A DNA stretch of 64,000 nucleotides from Streptomyces venezuelae (GTDB lineage Bacteria; Actinomycetota; Actinomycetes; Streptomycetales; Streptomycetaceae), in NCBI RefSeq assembly GCF_008642355.1, contig NZ_CP029193.1:1946001-2010000 (forward strand), written 5' to 3'. A program made the translations under genes and the position numbers. Each line of letters opens with the position of its first letter. Position 1 is the first letter of the stretch. A model generated the notes under the pieces. That model was not told where the DNA came from. It saw only the letters and a list, made by a program, of their open reading frames with translations, and ran no database searches. Positions 1-8,188 of this stretch are shown in pieces.

Positions 1-1
1 C

Positions 2-445
2 CCCCGCATGACCATCGAGAACAACCTCCGCCTCGGCGCCTACCTCCGCTCCGACAAAGCAGGCATCGAAAAAGACATCAACCGCGCCTACGAACTCTTC
101 CCCATCCTCGGAGAACGGAAGAAGCAGGCGGCGGGAACGCTGTCCGGCGGCGAACAACAGATGCTCGCCATGGGGCGCGCGCTGATGTCCCAGCCCAAAC
201 TGCTCATGCTCGACGAACCCTCCATGGGCCTCTCGCCGATCATGATGCAGAAGATCATGGCGACGATCTCCGAGCTCAAGGCCAACGGCACGACGATTCT
301 TCTCGTCGAACAGAACGCCCAGGCGGCGCTCTCCCTCGCCGACCACGGCCACGTCATGGAGGTCGGCAAGATCGTCCTCTCCGGCACGGGGGGCGACCTT
401 CTGCACGACGAGTCCGTGCGGAAGGCATACCTCGGCGAGGACTGA
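2..445 (+). CDS. livF: Branched-chain amino acid ABC transporter ATP-binding protein LivF (5' end outside window)
   Basis: ATPase subunit that drives import of branched-chain amino acids (HAAT family) at the inner face of the membrane. The reading frame is open from the first bases of the window, and the residues before the first ATG (position 8) still fit the family, so the true start lies upstream and Walker A is not visible. Seen here: the ABC signature TLSGGEQQ, Walker B LLMLDEPSMGLSP and the switch histidine region followed by LLVEQNA. The short C-terminus without an extra domain is typical of LivF rather than LivG. It would be the last gene of a liv operon lying left of the window and is followed by a strong hairpin terminator. 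Confidence 0.93.
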   Translation, partial: PRMTIENNLRLGAYLRSDKAGIEKDINRAYELFPILGERKKQAAGTLSGGEQQMLAMGRALMSQPKLLMLDEPSMGLSPIMMQKIMATISELKANGTTILLVEQNAQAALSLADHGHVMEVGKIVLSGTGGDLLHDESVRKAYLGED

Positions 446-475
446 GCCGCACACTCCGTCCCACGCCGACGTGAA

Positions 476-508
476 GAGGCCCGCACCCCGGTCGGGGGTG
501 CGGGCCTC
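476..508. terminator. Terminator between livF and the ANTAR regulator
   Basis: Perfect 14-bp stem (476-489 with 495-508) and a 5-base loop, between two convergent genes. It can serve both strands. Confidence 0.8.
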
Positions 509-530
509 GTCGTACGTCCTTACCGGGGGC

Positions 531-1190
531 TCAGCCCTTCGACGCCTTCTTCTCCTCGGCGTCCTCGATGACCGCCTCCGCGACCTGCTGCATCGACAGC
601 CGACGGTCCATCGACGTCTTCTGGATCCACCGGAACGCGGCGGGCTCCGTCAGGCCGTACTCCGTCTGCAGAATCGACTTCGCCCGGTCGACCAGCTTCC
701 GCGTCTCCAGACGCTGCGAAAGGTCCGCGACCTCCTGCTCCAGCGCCTTCAGCTCCGTGAAGCGGGACACGGCCATCTCGATGGCCGGCACGACGTCGCT
801 CTTGCTGAACGGCTTCACGAGGTACGCCATCGCGCCGGCGTCCCTCGCGCGCTCCACGAGGTCGCGCTGCGAGAACGCGGTCAGCATCAGTACGGGGGCG
901 ATGGACTCCTCGGCGATCTTCTCCGCCGCGGAGATGCCGTCCAGGACGGGCATCTTCACGTCCAGGATCACCAGGTCCGGCTTGTGCTCGCGGGCGAGCT
1001 CGACGGCCGCCTGACCGTCACCGGCCTCGCCGACGACGCTGTAGCCCTCTTCCTCCAGCATCTCTTTGAGGTCGAGCCGGATCAGGGCCTCGTCCTCGGC
1101 GATGACGACGCGGGTCGTCAGCGGAGGCACGTGCGACTTGTCGTCGTCCGACGACGCGTCGGTGGGCTGGGGCGACTCGGGGGCGGTCAC
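531..1190 (-). CDS. pdtaR: ANTAR-domain response regulator (PdtaR/AmiR-NasT type)
   Basis: Two-component response regulator whose output domain binds RNA hairpins and acts by antitermination. Residues 27-145 form a receiver domain: acidic pocket AEDE at 31-34, phosphoacceptor Asp77 in LVILDVKMP, Thr104 and Lys126 (LVKPF). A coiled-coil linker (about 146-160) leads to the ANTAR domain (about 160-210), with RAKSILQTEYG and the AFRWIQKTSM helix. The GTG start at 1190 is preceded by AGGAG. No partner histidine kinase is nearby; in mycobacteria PdtaS, the cognate kinase, is also unlinked. The targets cannot be inferred from this window. The position beside pyk is one I know from other streptomycetes. 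Confidence 0.93.
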   Translation of the reverse strand: MTAPESPQPTDASSDDDKSHVPPLTTRVVIAEDEALIRLDLKEMLEEEGYSVVGEAGDGQAAVELAREHKPDLVILDVKMPVLDGISAAEKIAEESIAPVLMLTAFSQRDLVERARDAGAMAYLVKPFSKSDVVPAIEMAVSRFTELKALEQEVADLSQRLETRKLVDRAKSILQTEYGLTEPAAFRWIQKTSMDRRLSMQQVAEAVIEDAEEKKASKG

Positions 1191-1292
1191 GGGGGCTCCT
1201 CGTTGCGGGCCGGGCAGGTACTGCTCCCCAGAGCCTACCTAGCTGCGGTAAGGTGGTGGCGCGAGGGGGCTAGACTACCCTTCCTTTCGAAG

Positions 1293-1367
1293 GCCCCAGT
1301 ACTCCAACTGGTTAGAGAGGCCGCTCTCAAACAGCGGACAGTGTGGGTTCGAATCCCACCTGGGGCA
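1293..1367 (+). tRNA. tRNA-Leu (anticodon CAA) with a short variable loop
   Basis: Full cloverleaf: perfect 7-bp acceptor stem (1293-1299 with 1360-1366), T8/A9, three-pair D stem (CTC/GAG) with a GGTTAGA loop end, 5-bp anticodon stem around CTCAAAC, anticodon CAA at 1328-1330, 5-bp T stem with TTCGAAT loop, discriminator A at 1367. CCA is not encoded. The variable region is only five bases (1338-1342), whereas bacterial tRNA-Leu normally has a long variable arm. The call as Leu rests on the anticodon and discriminator A. A possible -10 box TAGACT lies at 1271-1276. Confidence 0.88.
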
Positions 1368-1398
1368 CTTTTCCTTCTTTTCCAAGGTCGCCATTTAC

Positions 1399-1435
1399 AA
1401 GCGGATGCTCCCGTTCCCGTGAACATCCGCTTTTT
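1399..1435 (+). terminator. Intrinsic terminator after the tRNA gene
   Basis: Stem 1399-1407 with 1424-1432 (AAGCGGATG/CATCCGCTT) running into five T residues at 1431-1435, 32 bases after the tRNA. It is a classic T-run terminator, uncommon in such G+C-rich DNA. Confidence 0.8.
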
Positions 1436-1473
1436 GCTGCGTGCCGAAGGCCGAAGCCACCCACAGTGAGCTC

Positions 1474-2250
1474 ATGTACGACATGGGCACACGCAAGCGG
1501 GCCCTGGCCCTCGTCGGCCAGGGCCGCAGCCTGAACTCCGTCAGCAAGGAGACCGGCGTCTCCAGAGCCGCCATCCGGTCCTGGCAGACCCGCATCGAGC
1601 CGCTCGAACGCGGTCGCGCCGACCCGTGCCCTCGGTGTGCGGCCAAGCCGCGCGCTCCCGAGGACCCCGCCGCGTACTCGTACCTGCTGGGTCTCTACCT
1701 CGGCGACGGCTGCATCAGCCACCAGCGGCGCGGCGTCCATTCCCTACGGATTGCCTGTGCCGATGCGTGGCCCGGCCTCATCGAAGCCTGCGCCAAAGCC
1801 ATCTCGGCCGTACGCCCGACGAACAAGGTGTGCCGCGTCCAGAGCATCGGTTGCCAGTACGTCACTTCCTCCAGCAAACACTGGCCCTGCCTCTTCCCTC
1901 AACACGGCCCTGGCAAGAAGCACGACCGCAAGATCGCCCTCGAACCCTGGCAACAGGAGATCGTCGACGCCCACCCGTGGGACTTCATTCGCGGGCTCAT
2001 CCACTCCGACGGGTGCCGCATCACCAACTGGACGACCCGCATGATCCGCGGCGTGTGCAAGCGATACGACTACCCGCGGTACTTCTTCAGCAACAAGTCC
2101 GATGACATTAGGGACCTGTTCACCGACACCCTGAACAAGCTCGGCGTCGGCTGGACGCACTGCACCCGGCACGGAAAACCATTCACTATCTCCATCGCCC
2201 GCAAAGCCGACGTAGCCCTCATGGACGTCCACGTCGGCCCGAAACACTAG
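1474..2250 (+). CDS. Free-standing LAGLIDADG homing-endonuclease-like protein with N-terminal helix-turn-helix
   Basis: The protein (258 aa from the ATG at 1474; a GTG at 1441 would add 11 residues and an ATG at 1483 would remove three) begins with a Hin/transposase-like helix-turn-helix (SVSKETGVSRAAIRSW), then a CxxC pair, then two LAGLIDADG helices: YLLGLYLGDG and, about 105 residues later, FIRGLIHSDG. Each ends in the acidic residue expected at the nuclease active site, so it looks like a monomeric two-motif enzyme. It is not inside an intein or intron: it stands alone after the tRNA terminator and converges on pyk, sharing the CTAG at its stop. No strong ribosome binding site decides the start. 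Function is inferred; it could be a domesticated DNA-binding protein. Confidence 0.8.
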   Translation: MYDMGTRKRALALVGQGRSLNSVSKETGVSRAAIRSWQTRIEPLERGRADPCPRCAAKPRAPEDPAAYSYLLGLYLGDGCISHQRRGVHSLRIACADAWPGLIEACAKAISAVRPTNKVCRVQSIGCQYVTSSSKHWPCLFPQHGPGKKHDRKIALEPWQQEIVDAHPWDFIRGLIHSDGCRITNWTTRMIRGVCKRYDYPRYFFSNKSDDIRDLFTDTLNKLGVGWTHCTRHGKPFTISIARKADVALMDVHVGPKH

Positions 2251-3686
2251 GCCTCCGGGTTGTCGTCCTCGCCGATGTGGTGGACGCGGACCAGGTTCGT
2301 GGAGCCCGTCACCCCGGGCGGGGAGCCCGCCGTGATGACGACGACGTCGCCCTTCTGGCAGCGGCCGATCTTGAGGAGGAGCTCGTCCACCTGGTCGACC
2401 ATCGCGTCCGTGGAGTCGACGTGCGGGCCGAGGAGGGTTTCGACGCCCCATGTCAGGTTCAGCTGGGAGCGCGTCGCCTTGTCGGGAGTGAAGGCGAGGA
2501 GCGGGATGGGTGAGCGGTAGCGGGAGAGACGGCGGACCGTGTCGCCGGACTGTGTGAAGGCGACGAGGAATTTCGCGCCGAGGAAGTCGCCCATTTCCGC
2601 TGCCGCGCGGGCGACCGCGCCGCCCTGGGTGCGGGGCTTGTTGCGGTCCGTGAGCGGGGGCAGGCCCTTCGCGAGGATGTCTTCCTCCGCCGCTTCGACG
2701 ATGCGGCCCATCGTCTTGACCGTCTCGATGGGGTATTTGCCGACGCTGGTCTCGCCGGAGAGCATCACCGCGTCCGTGCCGTCGATCACGGCATTCGCCA
2801 CGTCGCTAGCCTCCGCCCTCGTGGGGCGGGAGTTGTCGATCATGGAGTCGAGCATCTGCGTGGCGACGATGACGGGCTTGGCGTTGCGCTTGGCGAGTTT
2901 GATGGCGCGCTTCTGGACGATGGGGACTTGTTCGAGGGGCATTTCGACGCCGAGGTCGCCTCGGGCGACCATGATGCCGTCGAAGGCGGCGACGATGTCT
3001 TCGATGTTGTCGACGGCCTGGGGCTTCTCGACCTTGGCGATGACGGGGAGCCGGCGGCCTTCCTCGTCCATGATGCGGTGGACGTCTTCGATGTCGCGTC
3101 CGCTGCGCACGAAGGAGAGGGCGATGACGTCGAAGCCCGAACGCAGGGCCCAGCGGAGGTCGTCCTGGTCCTTGTCGGAGAGGGCGGGGACGGAGACGGC
3201 GACGCCGGGGAGGTTGAGTCCCTTGTGGTCGGAGACCATGCCGCCTTCGATGACGGTGGTCGTGACGCGGGAGCCGTCGACGGCGGTGACCTCAAGTGTC
3301 ACCTTGCCGTCGTCGACGAGGATGCGTTCACCGGTGGTGACGTCGTCGGCGAGGCCGTCGTAGGTGGTGCCGCAGAGTTGGCGGTCGCCTTCGACGCCGT
3401 TCTCGACGGTGATGGTGAATTCGTCGCCGCGTTCGAGTAGTACGGGTCCTTCGCGGAAGCGGCCGAGGCGGATCTTCGGGCCTTGAAGGTCGGCGAGGAT
3501 GCCGACGCTGCGTCCTGTCTCCTCGGAGGCCTTTCGCACGCGCTGGTAGCGCTCCTCGTGCTCGGCGTGGGTGCCGTGGCTGAGGTTGAAGCGTGCCACG
3601 TCCATGCCGGCTTCGACCAGGGCCTTGATCTGGTCGTATGAGTCGGTCGCTGGTCCCAGGGTGCAGACGATTTTCGCTCGGCGCAT
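2247..3686 (-). CDS. pyk: Pyruvate kinase
   Basis: Cytosolic glycolytic enzyme converting phosphoenolpyruvate and ADP to pyruvate and ATP. The 479 residues match the family length. Visible are the N-terminal RRAKIVCTLGPA strand, the catalytic lysine region VIAKVEKPQA, the metal and substrate loop MVARGDLGVEMP, the RPTRAEASDVANAV segment, LSGETSVGKYP, and a C-terminal domain ending before residue 479. The ATG start at 3686 has only a weak GGGTCG upstream. Its stop overlaps that of the convergent endonuclease gene (CTAG, 2247-2250), so no terminator fits between them. Confidence 0.97.
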   Translation of the reverse strand: MRRAKIVCTLGPATDSYDQIKALVEAGMDVARFNLSHGTHAEHEERYQRVRKASEETGRSVGILADLQGPKIRLGRFREGPVLLERGDEFTITVENGVEGDRQLCGTTYDGLADDVTTGERILVDDGKVTLEVTAVDGSRVTTTVIEGGMVSDHKGLNLPGVAVSVPALSDKDQDDLRWALRSGFDVIALSFVRSGRDIEDVHRIMDEEGRRLPVIAKVEKPQAVDNIEDIVAAFDGIMVARGDLGVEMPLEQVPIVQKRAIKLAKRNAKPVIVATQMLDSMIDNSRPTRAEASDVANAVIDGTDAVMLSGETSVGKYPIETVKTMGRIVEAAEEDILAKGLPPLTDRNKPRTQGGAVARAAAEMGDFLGAKFLVAFTQSGDTVRRLSRYRSPIPLLAFTPDKATRSQLNLTWGVETLLGPHVDSTDAMVDQVDELLLKIGRCQKGDVVVITAGSPPGVTGSTNLVRVHHIGEDDNPEA

Positions 3687-3805
3687 GGTTCGACCCTAGG
3701 CCTTACCCGTGGGTAGAGAATTGGTCGGGGGTGACTACTCAACAACCTTTGTATGAAGGGTTATTGACAAGTGTTGAAGTGTGCGGGGCACCGCTCCGAT
3801 GAGCG

Positions 3806-4540
3806 TTACGGGAGTTGCGGTGGGGTCATCGTGAAGCGGGCGTTGACGGTGGCGTAGACGTGCTGGCGTTGGGGTTCGAGGTCGAGGGGGGCGGCTTCGG
3901 TGAGGTCGGGGGCGCCTCCGTAGGCGGCTGCGGAGCGCATGCCGCCGGCGAATCCTCCGGGGGCGGGAGGGAGGGGGTTCTCGGTGCCGGTGTCGGCGAG
4001 TTCGACGAGGGCGGCGAGGCCGGTGCCGAGTGCTTCGGCGTATTCGCGGGCGCGTTGGACGGCTTCGCGGACGGCTTGTTGCCTGGCGTGGCGGTGGGTG
4101 GGTGAGTCGGGGCGGAGTGCCCACCAGGGTCCTTCGACGTGGGTGAGGTCGAGGTCGGCGAGGCGGGTGGTGAGTTCGCCGAGTGCGGTGAAGTCGGTGA
4201 GTTCGGCGGTGGTGTGGACGCGGCCGTGGTAGGCGCGGATGCGTTCGCCGCGGCCGTGTTTGGTGAGTTCGGGGCTGATGGAGAAGGTGCCGGTCTCGAT
4301 CTTCTCGACTGCTTCGCCGTAGGTCTTGATGAGGTCGAGGACGGTGGTGTTGCGGTGGGTGAGGTCGTTGAGGGCGTCGCGGCGGTCGGTGCCGCGGGCT
4401 TGGACGGTGATGCCGATGCGGGCGATTTCGGGGTCGACTTCGAGGTGTGCTTCGCCGCGGACGGCGAGGCGGGGGGCGTCGGGGGTGCCGTAGGGGGTGG
4501 CGGGGGCTGTCCGAGCGGTGGGGTGCGGGTCTGTGTCCAT
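3806..4540 (-). CDS. SIMPL domain-containing protein (DUF541)
   Basis: A 244-residue protein of the SIMPL/DUF541 family, whose biochemical role is unsettled. Family features seen: LAVRGEAHLEVDPEIARIGI at the start of the domain, the VQARG strand, an NTTVLDLIKTYG helix, the TGTFSISPEL strand and the ARQQAVREAVQRAREYAEALG helix before the C-terminal half. There is no convincing signal peptide at the ATG chosen (4540), although many family members are exported. It is transcribed in the same direction as pyk with a 119-bp gap that should hold the pyk promoter. Next upstream is the divergent nucleotidase gene. Confidence 0.87.
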   Translation of the reverse strand: MDTDPHPTARTAPATPYGTPDAPRLAVRGEAHLEVDPEIARIGITVQARGTDRRDALNDLTHRNTTVLDLIKTYGEAVEKIETGTFSISPELTKHGRGERIRAYHGRVHTTAELTDFTALGELTTRLADLDLTHVEGPWWALRPDSPTHRHARQQAVREAVQRAREYAEALGTGLAALVELADTGTENPLPPAPGGFAGGMRSAAAYGGAPDLTEAAPLDLEPQRQHVYATVNARFTMTPPQLP

Positions 4541-4695
4541 GGGGTCACTCTCGCATCGCGTGGACGTACCGGACAGTCATCGGATCGCAACCTGCGGGGT
4601 CTGTTGTCCGTGTGGGCGGCGGGGACAGAATCTACGCGCGTTAACCATGTGCGTTGAGTCGAGTGTGGCCCTGTGGCCTAGCGAGGAGTTCAGAG

Positions 4696-6513
4696 ATGCC
4701 GTTGAACCGCAGGAAGTTCCTGGGCACGTCCGCCGCGACCGGGGTGGGGGTGGCGGTGACGGGTGCGGCGGTCGCGCCGTCGACGGCGTCCGCTTCTGTC
4801 GCGCACGGTTCCGGGAAGCCCGCGCGGCGCACGCGGCGGTACTCGTTCACCGTGCTCGGGACGACGGATCTGCACGGGAACGTCTTCAACTGGGATTACT
4901 TCACGGACAAGGAGTTCGACGACAAGGACCACAATGATGTGGGTCTGGCGAAGATCTCGACGCTGGTGAACCGGGTCCGGAAGGAGAAGGGGCGCCGGAA
5001 CACCCTCCTCATCGACGCGGGCGACACGATTCAGGGTACGCAGCTGTCGTACTACTACGCGAAGGTCGATCCGATCACGGCGAGGCGTGGTCCGGTGCAT
5101 CCGATGGCGCAGGCGATGAACGCGATCGGGTACGACGCGGCGGCGCTGGGGAACCACGAGTTCAATTACGGCATTCCGGTGCTGCGGAAGTTCGAGGAGC
5201 AGTGTGATTTCCCGCTGCTCGGTGCGAACGCGCTGGATGCGAAGACGCAGAGGCCCGCTTTCCCGCCGTACTTCATGAAGCGGTTGCGGACGCCGCACGG
5301 CCGTGATGTGAAGGTGGCGGTCCTGGGGCTGACGAATCCGGGTATCGCGATCTGGGACAAGGCGAACGTGCAGGGGAAGATGACGTTCCCGGGTCTTGAG
5401 GAGCAGGCGGCGAAGTGGGTGCCGAGGCTGCGGTCGATGGGTGCGGATGTGGTGATCGTGTCGGCGCATTCGGGGTCGAGTGGTACGTCGTCGTACGGGG
5501 ATCAGTTGCCGTATGTGGAGAACGCGGCGGGTCTGGTGGCGGAGCAGGTGCCGGGGATCGACGCGATTCTGGTGGGGCATGCGCACACGGAGATTCCCGA
5601 GTACTTCGTGGAGAACAAGAAGACCGGGAAGAAGGTCGTGCTTTCGGAGCCGTTGAAGTGGGGGCAGCGGCTGACGTTGTTCGACTTCGATCTGGTGTGG
5701 TCGAAGGGCCGCTGGACGGTGGAGAAGGTCGGTGCGAAGGTCCTGAACTCGAATACGGTCGAGGAGGACAGGAAGGTCACGCGGTTGCTCGCGGACGAGC
5801 ACAAGAAGGTCGTGGCGTACGTGAATCAGGTGATCGGTACGTCGACGGCGGCGATGAGCACGGCCGAGGGCCCGGTGAAGGATGTCGCGATCATCGACCT
5901 GATCAATCTGGTGCAGCGGGAGACGGTCGCGGAGGCGTTGAAGGGTGGCGCGTACGCCTCGCTTCCGGTGTTGTCGCAGGCGTCGTGTTTCTCGCGTACG
6001 GCGCAGATTCCTGCGGGTGAGGTGACGATCCGGGATGCGGCGGGCCTGTACCCGTTCGAGAACACTCTTGAGGCGCGGCTGCTCACGGGTGCGCAGGTGA
6101 AGGAGTATCTGGAGTTCTCGGCGCGGTATTACGTGCGGACGCCGGCGGGTGGTCCGGTGGATCCGGCGAAGCTGACGAACGCCGACGGCATCCCGGATTA
6201 CAACTATGACGCGGTGAGTGGTCTGACGTACGAGATCGACATAGCGAAGCCGGTGGGCTCGCGGATCGTGAATGTGCAGTTCGAGGGCAGGGAGCTGGAT
6301 CCGAAGGCGGAGTTCGTGCTCGCTGTGAACAATTATCGCGCGAGTGGTGGGGGCAATTTCCCGCACATCGCGAAGGCCAAGCAGTTGTGGGCGAATTCGG
6401 AGGAGATCCGGAATACGATCATTGGTTGGGTGAAGGCGAAGGGGACGGTGGACCCGGGTCAGTTCGCGTCGGTGGACTGGAAGCTGACCCGGGACGGTAT
6501 GCCCGTCTTCTAG
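4696..6513 (+). CDS. Secreted bifunctional metallophosphatase / 5'-nucleotidase (UshA-like)
   Basis: Exported enzyme expected to hydrolyse nucleotides or 2',3'-cyclic nucleotides outside the cell to release phosphate and nucleosides. The ATG at 4696 follows GAGGAG, and the protein opens with a twin-arginine signal (NRRKFLG, Ala-rich core, cleavage near residue 33). The calcineurin-like domain shows TTDLHGN, DAGDTIQG, GNHEFNYG, SAHSG and VGHAHTE. The C-terminal 5'-nucleotidase domain follows from about residue 375, with NYRASGGGNFPH as a substrate-loop segment. Length is 605 aa. The stop shares CTAG with the convergent hydrolase gene. An in-frame upstream ATG at 4654 would precede the Tat signal and is less likely. 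Confidence 0.93.
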   Translation: MPLNRRKFLGTSAATGVGVAVTGAAVAPSTASASVAHGSGKPARRTRRYSFTVLGTTDLHGNVFNWDYFTDKEFDDKDHNDVGLAKISTLVNRVRKEKGRRNTLLIDAGDTIQGTQLSYYYAKVDPITARRGPVHPMAQAMNAIGYDAAALGNHEFNYGIPVLRKFEEQCDFPLLGANALDAKTQRPAFPPYFMKRLRTPHGRDVKVAVLGLTNPGIAIWDKANVQGKMTFPGLEEQAAKWVPRLRSMGADVVIVSAHSGSSGTSSYGDQLPYVENAAGLVAEQVPGIDAILVGHAHTEIPEYFVENKKTGKKVVLSEPLKWGQRLTLFDFDLVWSKGRWTVEKVGAKVLNSNTVEEDRKVTRLLADEHKKVVAYVNQVIGTSTAAMSTAEGPVKDVAIIDLINLVQRETVAEALKGGAYASLPVLSQASCFSRTAQIPAGEVTIRDAAGLYPFENTLEARLLTGAQVKEYLEFSARYYVRTPAGGPVDPAKLTNADGIPDYNYDAVSGLTYEIDIAKPVGSRIVNVQFEGRELDPKAEFVLAVNNYRASGGGNFPHIAKAKQLWANSEEIRNTIIGWVKAKGTVDPGQFASVDWKLTRDGMPVF

Positions 6514-7691
6514 ATCGTGAGGGTGGCGAGGTCGACGGAGTCGGCGAGGGCCTTGGCTCCGGCGTCGTTGACGTGCAGGCCGTCGCCGCTGTCGTGGTCG
6601 TCGTGGATCCGGTCGGGGTCGGCCGGGTCCGCGACGGCGGCGGCGAAGTCGGCGTAGGAGTCGAAGGGGCTGTCGGCGCCGCGGATCCAGTCGTTGACCT
6701 CGCGGGCGACGGCGATGCCTTCGGGGGTGGAGTAGCCGTCGTAGATGGTGTCCTTGTAGGGGCCGATGGTGGTGGCGGTGGCGGTGAGCCCGGCCGCGTG
6801 GATGCGGTCGGCGAGGGCGGTGAAGCCGGCGATGAGGTCGGCAGCGGTGGGGATGGGGGCGGGTTCGGGGTAGGCCTCTTGGCCGGGGATGCCGAGGTCG
6901 TTGAGGCCGAAGTGGATGAGGACGTGGGTGACGCCGGGGACGGTGAGGGCGTCGCGTTCGAGTCGGGCGAGGGCGTGTTCGCCGATTTCGTCGGTGAGGA
7001 GCCGGTTGGCGGAGATGCCCTGGTTGACGACCCAGCCGTTGCTTCCGGCGTCGCGTAGGCGCTGATTGAGCAGGTCGGGGAAGCGGTGGTCGGTGTCGTG
7101 GGTGGTGCCGGTGCCTTCGAACCAGGAGTCGCCGAAGGCGACGGCGATGCGGGTGTCCGCGGGGGCGAGGACGTCGGCGCCGGTGATGTAGTGGCGGGTG
7201 GCGAGCTCTTCGAGTCCTTCGGCGCCGTCGAGGGTGGGTGTGGTGAGGGCGTTGCCGGGGACGGCCCAGCCGGTGCGGAGGGGGACGGCGGAGTAGGTGG
7301 AGAGGCCGGTGTCGTCGGGGAGCCACAGGGTCACGGCGAGTTCGTCGCCTGCGGTGACGGGGCCGTCTATGGGGTCGCTGACGATTTCCTCGCCCACCGG
7401 GATGGTGAAGTCCTCGGCGTCCGCGAAGCGCACGGGGGTGTCGGTTCCGCTGTCGATGCCACTTCCTTCGGTGCGTCTGGCGAGGCGGGCGCCGCCGATG
7501 TGGAGGGGCTCTTTGCCGTAGCGGTTGCTGAGGCGGATGCGGAGGGCGGTGCCGCCGCCGTCGAGGCGGATGATCTGGCGGAGGGTGTGGCCGGCGAAGC
7601 CGCGGAGTTCGAAGAGGTCGATGGTTTCGTACGGGCTGACGACGGCGGAGCGGAAGGCGGCGGTCCAGGCGGCGGTGGAGTCTGTGGTCAT
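6510..7691 (-). CDS. SGNH/GDSL hydrolase family protein
   Basis: Esterase/lipase-type hydrolase of 393 residues. An N-terminal beta-rich domain (about 1-180) precedes the SGNH domain: block I FGDSWFEG with the nucleophilic Ser, block II NQGISANRLL with the Gly, block III HFGLNDLG with the Asn, and block V DGLHVNDAG with the catalytic Asp-x-x-His. The start is set at the ATG at 7691 (MTTDST); a longer frame to 7787 has no family support. No signal peptide is visible at this start, so it is probably intracellular. The substrate is unknown; relatives act on acetylated sugars or short esters. Confidence 0.9.
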   Translation of the reverse strand: MTTDSTAAWTAAFRSAVVSPYETIDLFELRGFAGHTLRQIIRLDGGGTALRIRLSNRYGKEPLHIGGARLARRTEGSGIDSGTDTPVRFADAEDFTIPVGEEIVSDPIDGPVTAGDELAVTLWLPDDTGLSTYSAVPLRTGWAVPGNALTTPTLDGAEGLEELATRHYITGADVLAPADTRIAVAFGDSWFEGTGTTHDTDHRFPDLLNQRLRDAGSNGWVVNQGISANRLLTDEIGEHALARLERDALTVPGVTHVLIHFGLNDLGIPGQEAYPEPAPIPTAADLIAGFTALADRIHAAGLTATATTIGPYKDTIYDGYSTPEGIAVAREVNDWIRGADSPFDSYADFAAAVADPADPDRIHDDHDSGDGLHVNDAGAKALADSVDLATLTI

Positions 7692-7795
7692 GGTGGTCCG
7701 AACCGGTCCGCGGTGCCTGGTATTTCGGGGGTCGGCCCTTTTGTTGAAGGAATATTCGGAGGCGTCGTGGCGCTTGGGGCCGGACAATTCAGGTC

Positions 7796-8188
7796 ATGGA
7801 TGAGGAATTTGTTGCCGCTCTCGACCCGGTGCTCCGTGATCTGAGGGCCACGTGTGCGGTGCGTCCCGTGGTGCGGGAGGAGCGGGACGACACGATCGGT
7901 GAGTTGGTCGTGCTGTATGAGCCGGACGGGTCGGGTACGGGTCTCGTCCCGCGTTTCGGGGGGAGTGCGGCGGAGCGGACGGCGGACTTGGCGGATCAGG
8001 CGCAGGACTGGGCGGTGGAGGCGTTGTGTGCGGCGTTGCGGCCGGCTGTGTGGCCTGAGTGTCCGGAGCACCCCGACTCGCATCCGTTGGCGGCCGGGGT
8101 GGTGCGAGGCGTCGCGGTGTGGTCGTGTCCGCGGACGCGGCGGGTGGCCGCGCCGGTCGGGGAGCTCGGGGGTCCTGTCATGTCTTGA
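7796..8188 (+). CDS. Hypothetical protein (130 aa)
   Basis: I do not recognise a family. The protein is acidic at its N-terminus, has a WPECPEHPDSHPL segment with Cys and His residues, and ends in a VAVWSCPRTRR strand. There is no signal peptide or membrane segment. The ATG at 7796 lies divergent from the SGNH hydrolase and the gene converges on the monooxygenase gene with an 11-bp overlap at the 3' ends. Codon usage is typical of the window, which supports it being real. Confidence 0.65.
   Translation: MDEEFVAALDPVLRDLRATCAVRPVVREERDDTIGELVVLYEPDGSGTGLVPRFGGSAAERTADLADQAQDWAVEALCAALRPAVWPECPEHPDSHPLAAGVVRGVAVWSCPRTRRVAAPVGELGGPVMS

Noticed and set aside
1293..2250. Integrated element at the tRNA-Leu gene
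   Set aside because: No integrase, no second copy of the tRNA 3' end and no phage or conjugation genes nearby; the next gene is pyk.
4690..7326. Long Arg/His/Pro-rich open frame opposite the nucleotidase and across the SGNH gene
   Set aside because: Composition typical of an out-of-frame reading of G+C-rich DNA; it spans two well-supported genes.
7796..8188. Antitoxin or siderophore-associated role for the 130-residue protein
   Set aside because: No motif supports either; it merely converges on the monooxygenase gene.
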